From Watersipora subatra (lineage: Eukaryota > Bryozoa > Gymnolaemata > Cheilostomatida > Watersiporidae), in the NCBI RefSeq assembly GCF_963576615.1, contig NC_088711.1, positions 2,046,001-2,110,000 of the forward strand: DNA of 64,000 nt, written 5' to 3'. How positions within the stretch are numbered: the first letter of the stretch is position 1; each line of letters starts with the position of its first letter. The notes under the pieces are model-generated. The model was not told the origin of the DNA. It saw nothing but the letters and a program-made list of their open reading frames with translations, and ran no database searches. Below are positions 23,640-40,800 of this stretch, piece by piece. The position numbers and the translations under genes are program-made.

Positions 23640-25920
23640 GCAAGCTGTTGATCCCGAACCCAACACTGCACTCTTTTTCGATTTGTGCTCAGATGCTCGC
23701 TACTTTTCCATCTCATTGGTTACAGATGTACAACCTTCATCCGTTTATGACTATTTGAGATACTATATTTGTAGTCGTTTGCATTGTTTAAACTCTCTAG
23801 GTAATTTTTAAACCCCTGCCATATCTAATTTGAAATTGTGCAAGGTTGTATTTTTACATTTTATTCTGTCTGCAGTTCAAGTTGAATGCAAATGGCATAC
23901 AATATTGCTTTGTTTGAAGATATTGATATCCATGAGGTTTGTGTATGTATTCAGTGAAATATATGATGTTATATTTATATATTATCACTATTAACCAAGC
24001 ATTGTTCTGTATTGTTGTCTTGTGTTGAAAATGTAGGTCATATAGGTAGCAGAAAACCAGCTCGATTAGACCACTGTTGACAAAGCTGACACCTCAATGC
24101 CAGTTCACTTCTTAGTTACCAAGGTGCTACATAGTCAAACACACCAATAAACGGCACTATGTACACTTGAGTTTAGGTCACTACTACCAGTTAGAAATAT
24201 GTTACTTGCTGGACCAGTTTTTCAATTCTGTATACGTATTAATATTAGTAATATTTAGCCAAAACACATTGTGGATAAATGCTTTTTATGTAATACTGCC
24301 TAGAAAATAGATTGATCTTTCGAAGTCATCTTTAATGTAACTGAATGTAAACTGCTTCACTCGTGGTTGCTAACCTTGTTCAAGGTACTGAACCCGTAAG
24401 TATCATATAGTGTAAACTCATCAAACCCTCCATGGTTTGAAACATGATGTAGGTCAATGGAATAAATAGGTCAACAGAGAGAACATGAAGTTCACTTACA
24501 TGGGAACATCTATACATGTCATATTTTTTTAATTTGCATGTATGTGTACCATATTTTAAATCTAAAATATAATATATTAATGCACACACCGCAGCAATTC
24601 ATTTTCAATAGGATTGAAAGCTAGACTGGTTTTGATGGTCACAATTAGCATTTTTTCTGCTACCTTATGGTGTGTCACCTCCTCAGAACATCTGAGAGTG
24701 TCGAGTCAAACCCATAGTATTGGATTTAATATAGATTGAAAGCCACTGCACTCAACCATTACAGGGTCAATTACATATCAGGTTAATATGTTGACATAAA
24801 GATGGTGATGCTTTTCTCAACTATGGTAATATAGTTGAGAATATGGTAATAACTGGTGATGCACGTGAAGATTCACAGTTTCATGTGTATCACCAGTTAT
24901 AGCTAAAACTCACGAATAATGTTATAACATCTGCTCATAGACATGCCCTATAAAACAGACGTTGGTCTTTTGCCACTTAATATGAAAACATTATCAAATT
25001 TTAAAATGGCTTTATTATTTTAGAAAGACACTTGCAATTTTTGAAAATCAACCCCATTTGAGCTGGGTATTTTGTGATAAGAGTATTTTGAGCATTTTGC
25101 TTACTTGGCTTCAACCATTTATCTGAAACAAGTTACTAAAAATTGAGATGATATAAGTGTCTTACACAAAATACAGTATTGATTTCTTAGCATTAAGCTA
25201 AAGCAAACTTCTTTCTCGATGTTGTAACAAGTTTGTGACCTCACAAATGTCAATTTAGATACGTGCATATAAACATCTTTGGTACGTGTATAAAGTATTC
25301 ATATAAAATCTCAAATACTATATATTTTAAACAATGTATCGAGTCACGTAAAAGTATACTTATATTACATTTCTCATATTGGTTAATAACGATTGTTCTA
25401 TACAATACGAGTTGTACAGTTATAAATTAGTGGAAAAGGACTCAGAAATAATAACTACTGAGAGTAGCTGCCAAACCGTTTGAAATTTGTTGTCATAGAT
25501 ATGCATAACTATTTCACAGAGATTTTATTTGTCCACTTTTTGTTTAAACAATACTCGTATCAATCCTCAGGCTTGCTTTTTACATATTTCATGCGTTCAT
25601 TCCAACATTATTATATTAGTTAGACTATTCATTAGTTTTTTTAGTTAGACTATAGTTTTTTGTGTTGTTCTCTTTTGTTTTTTTGTTGTGCACTGCTTTT
25701 TAGTTAGTTTACTTGCTGTGGTACCTTGTGGAAGACATGTTGTAAAATATGACTATGGATTACCACAATTATAAAGCTTGCAGATATATAAACCGGCATA
25801 CCCGTGTCAAGTTGCCTACTCTTGATTTCTTACCAGACGGTTAAAGTCTTCTTCGTCGACTATCGGAAATATCATCAATCCGACATTTGTTCTAAAACCA
25901 AAGACGGTCTAACCATGCAC
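23640..25920. other. Cytochrome c 3' region and intergenic DNA
   Basis: No coding exon is supported. The region holds a short hairpin at 24847-24901 (TAACTGGTGATGCACGTGAA pairs with TTCATGTGTATCACCAGTTA). The open frame at 25804-25986 runs into the S26 5' UTR and is not considered a gene. Confidence 0.4.
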
Positions 25921-25929
25921 TTCCTTTCA
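25921..25929 (+). promoter_or_regulatory. Possible 5' TOP start of S26 mRNA
   Basis: CTTCCTTTC, a pyrimidine run starting with C, lies 56 bases before the S26 start codon. Ribosomal protein mRNAs usually begin with such a tract, so transcription may start here. This is inferred from spacing and composition only. Confidence 0.3.
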
Positions 25930-25976
25930 AATTCAAGGTGGCTGACAGCGCTGGAGGTTTCTGGACCTAATCAAAA

Positions 25977-31191
<5,215 letters not shown>

Positions 31192-31829
31192 GGGTAAAGT
31201 GGAAGCTATGATTGGAACGTGTATCTTTATTATAACATACATCAGTTGAATACATGACCTTCTCTGAATGAATGCGCTGTTATTCTCAATCAATACTCAA
31301 TTAACAATATTTTATTCAAACTTCAGATTTGGCTGCATAAAGCCATGTTGTATAAAAGTTACCACGTACAGTTAATATGTCGTTTTGATGTCAAAGTTGA
31401 CAATGTCACCATGGGCTTAATGAAACTAGCCATATTATGCAAAGTGCTAGTTTGGATGATATCACAATTATTGTAAAGCAAGCACACGCTTACAGAAATA
31501 AAAACAAAGTAGTCAATAATTTCTTTTTAAACCTGCAGATCATAATGTATCTAAAGACCTATAGCTACATGTAGAACTGTCACTTGATGGCTTACCTTCC
31601 AAATGCTGTTGCCACGATAGACCTATAGCACGTATTGAATGCATAAAGTTATAATCAACCCGCTATATTAATGCACCAAACCCTCTGTAAGACAAAATGA
31701 CGAATGGTATATCATAAACCACGGCAGCAACTGCTAAATGTTGCATACCGATCATTTTCTTGCATATGTCACTATTTGTGAACAACATTACATGTAAATT
31801 ATATAGTCAAGGTTAACAGAAGCGCAGCC
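31192..31829. other. S26 3' UTR and intergenic DNA
   Basis: No exon is recognised. The nearest AATAAA after the S26 stop is at 31497-31502, which would give an unusually long 3' UTR for a ribosomal protein gene. A variant signal nearer the stop is possible. Confidence 0.35.
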
Positions 31830-32930
31830 ATTGCCGGCAATAAGAATACAGGGTAGTGTTTTGTCACCCCTGCTTTTTGCTATATACATACACGATATGT
31901 CAGCCGATATTGCAGGTCAGTCTTCAATATACTGATGACGCCACAATACTAATTGCAGCGTCTACCTATGAGCTACTGCAGGAAGTATGTCAAAACACAA
32001 GGTGAACATCTGGCTTAGACGTTGGCGACTGGCAATACATGCAGTAGCAAATATGATTTCGTTTCTTTCAACAGTGCATGTCAATCACCCAAACTTTCTG
32101 GTCATCCTATTACCTTAACCGCAGAATCTTCTGCGCTTGGCGTTATAATTGACAAAAATCTGCGATTCAAGGCTCAACTAAGTAAATCTAAACGTACTAC
32201 TTCAGAAGTGGTCCATATTTAGACCATTTGTGCTTAGTGGTTTACATGTTCAAACTTCCACCGAGATAATTGATGCAGTGTTGCTCCCTAAACCTCTTCA
32301 CCTAGCATACTTGTGGGACTCTTCACACAGACTTACATTTTACTATATTTTGAAGGAATTTTTAAAAGTTTCATTCTTCCCTCCGACTGAATGCTTACAT
32401 GTTTTTCACAATTAAAACAAATAGAAACATCGTATAATCAACTCAGTCTGAATCTGGTGCGACAGCTACTGAAATTGGGAAGTGATATATTAACCAAACA
32501 CTTTTCTAGCAAACTTTCTCTAATACTCATGTCTGAATAAAAAGGTTTCTTGGTGTCAGATTTATAAAAATGAATGCACAAAATTGCTGGTTGAGACGAT
32601 GGAAAACCTTCTGTGCCAACAATGCTGCCTCAGGTCTACTCCACTCTTTGCTAAATCCTGCTTCGCTAATAACTTCTAATACTATATGAAGACATGTAGA
32701 TCCAAAACTCTTAAGGTGGCCTCTGCGCCCTACTCACAGGTCACACAAGACCTCAGTTACACTACTACAGACTAGATCTTTCTTTTTCTCCCACTTACAA
32801 TTGCCTAACGGCGGATAAGTCCCCTCACCACTACATGTTTTCCTAGTAAACTTTTTTAGTTTTACATTCATCGAAAGAACTGGTCGTCTGGTTTAATGAG
32901 GCTGCCACCTTGAGCGACTTTTAATTGCTA
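31830..32930 (+). pseudogene. Broken non-LTR retrotransposon (LINE) reverse transcriptase
   Basis: Fragments of a Jockey/CR1-like reverse transcriptase can be read in shifting frames: GSVLSPLLFAIYIHDM, then QYTDDATI containing the catalytic DD of the palm, then LGVIIDKNLRFKAQ, then a thumb/C-terminal part near 32239-32330 (TSTEIIDAVLLPK). Scattered matches continue to about 32920. Many frame changes and stops show it is dead. The 5' part of the element (endonuclease and ORF1) is missing, as is usual for 5'-truncated LINE copies. Confidence 0.8.
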
Positions 32931-34336
32931 ACCCATGTTGTTTTTTGGTAGCCCTTGTTGGTATCGATTAATCAATACTATCAAGGGTTACTACTTATTT
33001 TCCAGATTATTGTATGTACAGAACTTTGTCTTGTTTCACTTGTGACTGCATGACACTTGATCTCACCAGTGATATAAAAACCCCGATTGTAAGGGTTGTA
33101 ATCATTGGTGAAATTGCTGAAAATTACCTTTTAGCAATTTTTTGTTCTATTTTATTTTCTACAGTATTATTATAGTTCTTGAGACTCCTTTGTTGTGGTT
33201 CGCAGAGGTGACTGCGTCGCGGGCATGGCTGGTTGACGGTCATGGGGCGCGATCAGGTTTGGGGGGTGTTCTGGTTGACTGGGATGAGCTCGCTGGGCTG
33301 GACAGGCCTTCTTCACTTCCACCAACCTTCTTCCAACAGGAACTACCTTCTTGGGTCAAGCCAAAATCTTGAATATTGATGCAACAAATGTCTGACATTA
33401 TTTCACTTGACAGTTAAATACTAAATACATGAATGTTTTAATGAAAGTACAACTTTATGTTGTCACAACATTAGTGTAGTATTGAGTTTTTGCACTCTCA
33501 TGGGTGTGCAAAGAGGGATGTCATTAATGATAGTGCCAGACACTTAGGCACATATTGATGAAGAACAAGCTGTTCAGTTCTGCAGGCATGTCTCGGGTTT
33601 GTCTGCTGTCTCGGTGCTTGGATGGTTTTGCGGCGCGCTTCGCAGTTTTGTCTGCGATGCTGTTGCGGGCCACAAGAAATGGTACATAACTCTATTTACA
33701 TGTTGTTCAAATTATATTGTCTGCAAATAAAAGCTTTTCATTGGAAATAGGTTGGAATTTTAGAATATTTTCCCCTATAAAGCAGAATAACTAGTTAACA
33801 TTAAGAATGATAAAGAAAGTACAATATCTGTACAATACATTGCGTTATACCCAGCTGCAGTGAATTTTTTGTCCAAGAGTTTGGCACTCAATGATTCAAC
33901 CAGATTTTCTGGTTTAATCATTGAGTGCCAATGATTTTTAAATGATATTTCTGTATATTTTAAATGATAAATTTATACGATATATATTAAATATGATTTT
34001 CAAATTATATTTAAATGATTTAATCATTGAGAAAATTCAATAGCATTAATAATCACCAAATGCATGTACGTACATGTATTAATTAACCAAACAAACCATT
34101 CGAAAGGAGTTGTCTTACCAGTTTGTCAACGATACGTATGTAACCGTATGAAATATAGCCTTGCATCCTACGGAACATTGAATTGTTAAATGCTTTTATA
34201 CTTTATTGCAAAACCATTTAGTAGCACGGTGCACAAATGAAGTCGCAGCGATCACAGTACTTATGTTTTTGTTAAGTAGGTCGGATTCCAGTGTTTGCAC
34301 GAACGATCAAGTCTGATCTACTCCTGTGTTAGCATT
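32930..34336. other. Intergenic with GC-rich patch and hairpins
   Basis: No gene is supported. A GC-rich patch at about 33200-33310 and another at 33585-33680 differ from the AT-rich surroundings, and a 76-codon frame (33142-33372) over the first shows no domain. Hairpins are visible at 32949-32993 and at 33876-33930, where TTGGCACTCAATGATTCAAC pairs with GGTTTAATCATTGAGTGCCAA minus one base. Confidence 0.4.
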
Positions 34337-37010
34337 ATGCTCAATTCAGGTTTAATAGTCTTACTGGTTTTGTCCATTACATCTACATGTATGTATCATT
34401 TACATTGTTTTTTTGTGGATTACCCGTAGATATCGTGTTCTATAGAACACACGATACGTTTGCGAAGTGGCGTACCGTGCGTTAAATATACTTACTCGAT
34501 AGTAATAGTACACTTGTAATTAACCCCAGGGGCCTTGAGAAAGTGCCTCGGAAGTAAAAATTCGATTAAGACTTTTGTTCACCTAAATTCCAGCATTAGG
34601 CTGAGTGATGTTTCAGTCTGAGATTTAAGTCTTAAGTCTCTAAATAGAATATTACATTGGCGTGAAATGTGTACTACCCTTTATTAAGTCTTATAAACAT
34701 GAATCTTTCCTAAAAGTCATTTTTGTATGTTTTCCAATATTACTTCATCAATACAAAGCGCACACCAGTTGTGTGGGTTGACTTACAAATCTTATGTCCT
34801 TGCAACTTTACTATATTCAAGAAAAAACCGCCGAAAGTACACATTAGGTAGTCTATTTTTTACATCTTGTACTTATTGTTGTTAAATGACTGGATGTACA
34901 AGTTGATTTGTTGGTTATAACAAACGATTTAGACGAGTATGACTGTATGTCGTTATTCATAAGCATTGATTCACATTATCAAACTAAAATATTTTGCGAT
35001 TTTTGTGCTAAACTGCTTTTGTTGCATCCTAACTATTTAAGAGTTAATTATCTTTTAGCATAGGTATGGATGTTTTTGTAATTTTCACATTGAGCTGTAT
35101 TTCGTGAGTTGAAGATCAGTTACACTCGGCATGAAATTTTACAAAGTTATTACAGACGAACGAGTAAAATTAAAACTCATTATTTAAGATAATTTGGAGC
35201 AATTGCCATTTCGACTATTCTCATAAAAGCTTTATTGGAGCTAGTGTTAGTTTAATGTATGTTGATTAAGGCGTAAACACTTTGAAAGATCACTTGTTAT
35301 TGATGTTACTAAATTATATATTGATTTGGCGACGTTGTTGTACTGTAATTCTTCCTTCGTTGTAGGCCGGATTGATCTACCATAGTGTTCTGTACATTTA
35401 ATTTTGCATGTATGCTCTCTTAGGTTTAGCCATACAGTGCTATCAGTGTGATAGCGATTTTGATGAGAACTGCCGACCAGACAAGCCCTTTGATGACAAG
35501 ATAAATGCACTAGTCGACTGTCTTAGCGATGAAGCTAACGTTCCTGGCACCTATTGCGTGAAAAAGGAATATAGAAGTCCTGGATGTTAGTATGCAAATA
35601 ATTTTAGAAAAGAGTTTCTACTGTTCATGATTAATTAAAGCTCTCAAATTATTATCTGTTTGTATTATTGTTTATAAATAGATTAGTACACTAGACCGTA
35701 TTGTCAAAGAAGTCAGAATCTCAGTTGTGTCCTGGGTTGAAGTCAGTTTGTCAATTCATGATGAACAGCAAACAGCGGTTGTTTTTGAGCGATCACATAT
35801 TTATTTTTCATAGTCCAAGAACAGATAATTTTTAAAAGGAGCTGCATATGCAAAAGTATAATTCAAAGTAGATTTTTTTAAAGTATGAGCCATAATTTTA
35901 ACACTTCAGAACACCTGAATTGCTTTCTAAACTTTTGCGACTGCTATACATGTAAGTCCATGTACCTCTCCTTATACTTGCGGCAGGCGTACTTTTATGG
36001 TAAATTTTATAGACATCATATATATAAAAAACTAAAATTCATAAGAGATTAATGAGACCATAACTGGGACGGGTTAGAGTCAACAAGGTAAATTTCATTT
36101 TTATGGTTGGCATTAGCCAGCTTTTTGCTGAAGGACTCATATCAATAGACTGTGTGCCCTGCATTTAGTCCTTAGCAATGAAGCAAATCATGTATTGCTA
36201 TGAGTATTTTTTAGGCTTATCTAAATGAAGGTCACTGAAAAACTCACGAAGCTGTAATAGTTTAAACCACAAAGTAGGAGGGATTATTGTATCTCTCTCC
36301 AACAACAAAAGCTAAAGTTACCAAGTTGGCAATTAATCCAAACCAAGATAACGTTATAGCGATGATGTTTGTATTTATCACATACGCACACCTCAATGAC
36401 CTTTTGTGCCTTTAGCCCAAAATACCGTAGTACTCGCAAGATTGTTAGAAAAATTCTAACCAGTCACTTTCACTGGAATGTACGTTTTTATCTTTTGGTA
36501 ACATTTATGATTGCTTTATCGGTTTTACATCTATTTAACTTGAACTGCTATATAGGAGTGGTTTTTAATGGTGTTGTTGTCATTTGTGTGATGTCCTTTC
36601 ACAGGGTGGGGATGGCACAAAGTTACTCGAAGATGCGGTTCCTCTACAGGTTTGGGTACGTGTTCTTCTGCCGCATGTACTGGCTCTTCAAACTTTTGTC
36701 TTTTCATTCATGATATTTACAATGTCATTAATGCGTAATAGTTTGTGGTTGTAACTGACTTGTACTGCATCAAGTGTGGAGAGTTTAATTAGCTCTAGGT
36801 AGTTAAGGAGTTTCTGTACTAAACAGTAGTCACCTTTTGTCTGCAGGCAGTACAAGCACATGTTTCTGGGGAAGGCTTGAAGACCGAGGAGTTTATGTGA
36901 GAGAATGCAATTGTAATACAGAAGGCTGTAATTCTGCTCCTACACCAGCAGCTAATATATTTATAACGTGCGCATTCCTTCTATACACACTGCTTTTCAA
37001 TATGCATTGA
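34337..37010 (+). CDS. Secreted Ly6/uPAR-domain protein, quiver-like, probably GPI-anchored
   Basis: Predicted cell-surface three-finger protein of 142 residues in four exons: 34337-34388, 35424-35585, 36605-36655 and 36847-37010 (stop TGA). All phases join. Exon 1 encodes a signal peptide (MLNSGLIVLLVLSITST). The mature part has ten cysteines in LU-domain spacing: IQCYQC, ENC, VDC, TYCVKKEYR, VTRRC, STC, REC-NC and EGCN near the end. The tail (APTPAANIFITCAFLLYTLL) is hydrophobic, as expected of a GPI-attachment signal. The YCVKK and WW context resembles the invertebrate quiver/sleepless group, whose fly member tunes potassium channels and nicotinic receptors; function here is inferred only. 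The third exon could instead end at 36649; both donors are in the same phase and differ by two codons. Its stop faces the ZSWIM8 stop 675 bp away. Confidence 0.85.
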
Positions 37011-37684
37011 TTGCCGTTGTTGGCACTTTCTATTTCATTATTTTATATTTGATACATTTTACAGTAATTACATTCCAATTATGTGTTGCCAAAGTAACTG
37101 GTAACACACTATACATCTCTGCTCTCAATTTTATTGACAATTATGTTCATATTCACTGAAGATAACAAATATAGTATATTAAAGTGTACTGTAAGATAAT
37201 CAAAAATTTGCTTGCAATGATGTCGCGCCGTCACCATATGTGTGCTGTATATTCGCTTGAAGTGATAAGATGGATGTTTACGTGCTGCTCATAAAAATTC
37301 GAGATCTTTAGAGGCAGGAATTAATGTTTTATTGTATATTATGTCAAATTGAACCTAAAAAATAGAAGTTCTTTTGGCTAAAATCAAGTTTGATATTTTG
37401 TGTAGAGGCTCAAAACTAAAACCAATGTAACATTTGTATTTGAGGGAAAGTGGATCAACTAATATAACTACAGTCTATAACGTATTTAATAAATAAGAAA
37501 TGAGTCATCATGGATGGCATTGTTAGACCGAGAAAAAAGCAAGTTGCAATACCGGTCATGGTTAAGTACAGAAAGAGGTACAGCAGTAACAAAATACACT
37601 CGCTGTTATAATCCATAACAAAATAATGGGCTTAGATAATCTGGCTATACAAGCTATGGGGACCTATATACAGGTAATGAGGTG
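37011..37684. other. Shared 3' region between convergent Ly6 and ZSWIM8 genes
   Basis: Both 3' UTRs must lie in this short stretch. Plus-strand poly(A) signals are ATTAAA at 37178-37183 and AATAAA at 37489-37494. On the minus strand, AATAAA reads at 37328-37333 and ATTAAA at 37485-37490. If the outer hexamers are used, the two mRNAs overlap. Confidence 0.5.
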
Positions 37685-37810
37685 CTAGGAAGGCAATGCG
37701 AGGCCACTCATCATCCTTGACCAAAGCTCCTTTTTGCAGGACTTGTTTCTCCTCAAGCCCTGCAGCATCTCCTGGAATTGAACCATCCCTGACGGTTGTG
37801 TGCTGAATGC
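37685..37810 (-). CDS. ZSWIM8: ZSWIM8 terminal coding exon
   Basis: This 126-bp exon lies 3 kb beyond the previous one. After a clear acceptor (TGTTTGCAG) it reads AFSTQPSGMVQFQEMLQGLR, then a segment containing CKKELWSRMMSGLALPS and a stop (TAG 37685-37687). It corresponds to the conserved ZSWIM8 C-terminus of the form MMQFNDILQNLKRSKQTKEL. The phase joins exactly to the exon ending at 40849. The long intron holds a 1.1-kb transposon and a short 32-bp tandem repeat. Confidence 0.93.
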   Translation of the reverse strand, partial: AFSTQPSGMVQFQEMLQGLRRNKSCKKELWSRMMSGLALPS

Positions 37811-40800
37811 CTGCAAACAGTCAGCACAATGGCATACATGCCCAAACTACTAGTAAACCAAGCTTTCAGCAAGGCTTTGAGATCAAGACTGATTATAGAT
37901 CATCAACTCAGTTTCCTTAAAGCTATGCTTACCTAATGCTTCTAATCAGCAACACACTGGCTAACATGCCAGCAATGAATAAACAAACAGAAATTACGAG
38001 CTAAAGTTGTTCAGATGAGATCAGTCTTAAAACTGCTGCGTTCTGAGGACTTTTTAGAATGCCCTACACCGAGTCCAGATACTGTTTAGCATGCCCTACA
38101 CGGAGTCCAGATACTGCTTAGCATGCCCTACACCGAGTCCAGGTACTGTTTAGCATGCCCTACACTGACTCCCGACTTTTTAAAAGAAGCTCTCGAAGCT
38201 GCTGGTGCTCAGACAGGCAGATCAGGACTGGTTCTCTCTAAAGATTCACAGTATCGTTCTTTACATGTTTTACTAACAAAATGTTAACTATGTGAACTTC
38301 GAAATGCGGCCGAGTTTTTTGTTGTGTGAATCTTGCAACACAATACATGCTTTATATGAGAATATATTTGATCAGACTAACTTCACATTTAAATAAGCTG
38401 AACTCAAAAGATTGCTTCTAGATGCAGATGGATTATACAAATAAACAGCACAAAGGACAGTGTCAAATGTGAAAATAAACAACATTGAAGGTAAATCAAC
38501 TGTTGCTCGTGCCCAAAATAAAAGAGAAACAGATTTAGGGAAAGCAGAAAGGTGTTTTGCAAGAATTATTCATTTACAAAAAGGATTTTATATTAATTGA
38601 TGTACCTTTCTTCACATTAAAGAAAAAGTAAAACTACAAGAAATTCTTTCCATTATGGTCTGTTACAGTGGCTACTATGCAGCCATTTCACAGCACTCTG
38701 ATTGTATTTTGAATGTAAGACAATATAAAAATCTTTCAACTGCAGTTGTTCCATATGGATACAAAGTTGAACAACTTTGACCACAGGAGTTGAGCAATGT
38801 TTTATAGATACCTAAAAAAGCCTTTAGAATTATTTATTGCATGAAAACAATGAATTTTGCGACGACTCTGAAAATTTTGCAATTTTATGTATTATGCCAA
38901 TTGGAATATTTGAATATTTTTCTTTGATATATTTGATTTAAACTCGCACAACTGATGATTTGAGAGATATGGCTATTGATGATGAACATAACACTGGGCT
39001 AAAGAAAAGCAATGCTTTACATATAAACAAATTTAAGACAAACAAAGGGCAGAGATAAATGTTGTATTCAACTGCGGCACTGTGTATAAGTAACTTGAAT
39101 ATTTGACAGATTTGACTCTGGGTGCTTTGAAGATTAGACTAACCTAATGCCTATGGGGTGATTAGATGGAGGGAGCAGTATTTTTTTAGTTTTGCATTTT
39201 TAAATGCTACTGGGCTACCTTGTCTCTAGTTTTAAACTATCTGGCAGTTCCTTTTGCTAATACAGTCAAACATGGATAACTCGAACTTCAAGGGACCGAG
39301 CAAAAGTGTTCGAATTATCAGAGCATTCAAGTTATCAGAGCACTGTCACAAGTCCATATATTTACTTATTTATTACTAGATACATGTACATATACAAACT
39401 ATAATATAAATCAAAAGCACAAATGGCTTGTTTCAAATTAAATGCTTCTAATGTAAAGTTTAAAACGTTTTCATGAAAAAGTATAGAGATTTTTCTATCA
39501 CTTGAGATTGGTTTGTTGTTTGAGGTGATGTTATTGCCAGGACGTTTTTCAGATTGACATTGGCAAAACTTGATCGTTGTTGAAATGCTCAAAAGAAAAG
39601 ACATTTTTTTCTTTTGGGGTTTTACCCACGATCAATTTTGCCGTTTTTTCTTGAAGTTTATGCAGATTACCTTACTTTACCTGGGATTCGTTAAGAGCAA
39701 CACTCCGAGGCAGTTCAATTAGAAGTTTCACGAGGTTTTACGGTACATTCTATATCACTCACGCTTTTTTAATAGATACTTATTGAATGTACACACGTAT
39801 TCTGTGTTTAGGTCAAACGATGAATAGTTTTTTTGTAGCTCAGACAACGTATACGTTTAATTACAACATTTTTTAAGACGTTTTAAACATTCAACATTCC
39901 GACGTTGATTCAACACGGAATCAACGTCGGAAAACTATTCATCACGGGCTAGCCGAGTCACGCACTCAAGGATTTTCGCCACGCACATACAAAACAACAT
40001 GCGATTTTTGTTTTGTATGTGCGTGGCGAAAATTCTTGCGCGCGCGACCCGGCTAGCCCGTGCTATTCATCGTATCGCAGTATAAATCAAATTTCACCAA
40101 ACTTTTAGAAAAGTCGTTGACAAAAATATTTTGCTGACGGTGGTAATAACGACGCTTATGAATTACGAAAAGATGAAGTTTACCTCTATGGCTTTGAATA
40201 AAGTGATTTTCTAAAGCGAAAACAACCGTTTCGGTAGCTGTTGGGCAAAAAACAGTTCGAATTAACAGTGTTGAGTTCGAGTTATCTATAGCAATTTATC
40301 ATTACGTGGGAACGGACCAAAGGAAATGTTCGAATTAACCATGTGTTCGAGCTATCCGTGGACGAGTTATCCATGTTTGACTGTATTATGTTTTTTTTAT
40401 ACTCTGACATATCACCTTATTATAGCGCAATAAACCCAAACGCAAAACGTTCTATTCTTAATGGCTATATTCTATACTAAGGTAAAAATAAATGCTCTTT
40501 GATCTGAGTGCTAGTCTTGAGTAGTTTTGTACCCAAATGCGCTATAAATATTCCATACATGGCCAACTTGTATTTAAGGCAATGGCAGCTGCCAAAAACA
40601 AGCACTTTGTAGATTTGCTATTTGTTTGTATCTTTTTTACTGCTCCATCGGCCATGTCATGGTAACTTTTAATCCTCTCTTTCCAAATATAATATTGACC
40701 ATTACACAACAGTTCTTTGTATGACTTGCATAGCGAAACAGAGTTAGTTAGCATTAGCAAAGCGGTTAGATTTGTAAACTAGATATCCGTAAAAGTAGAA

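Noticed and set aside
40540-40760. Candidate last ZSWIM8 exon (72 codons, minus)
   Set aside because: It does not resemble the conserved C-terminus, while 37685-37810 matches it closely and joins in the correct phase.
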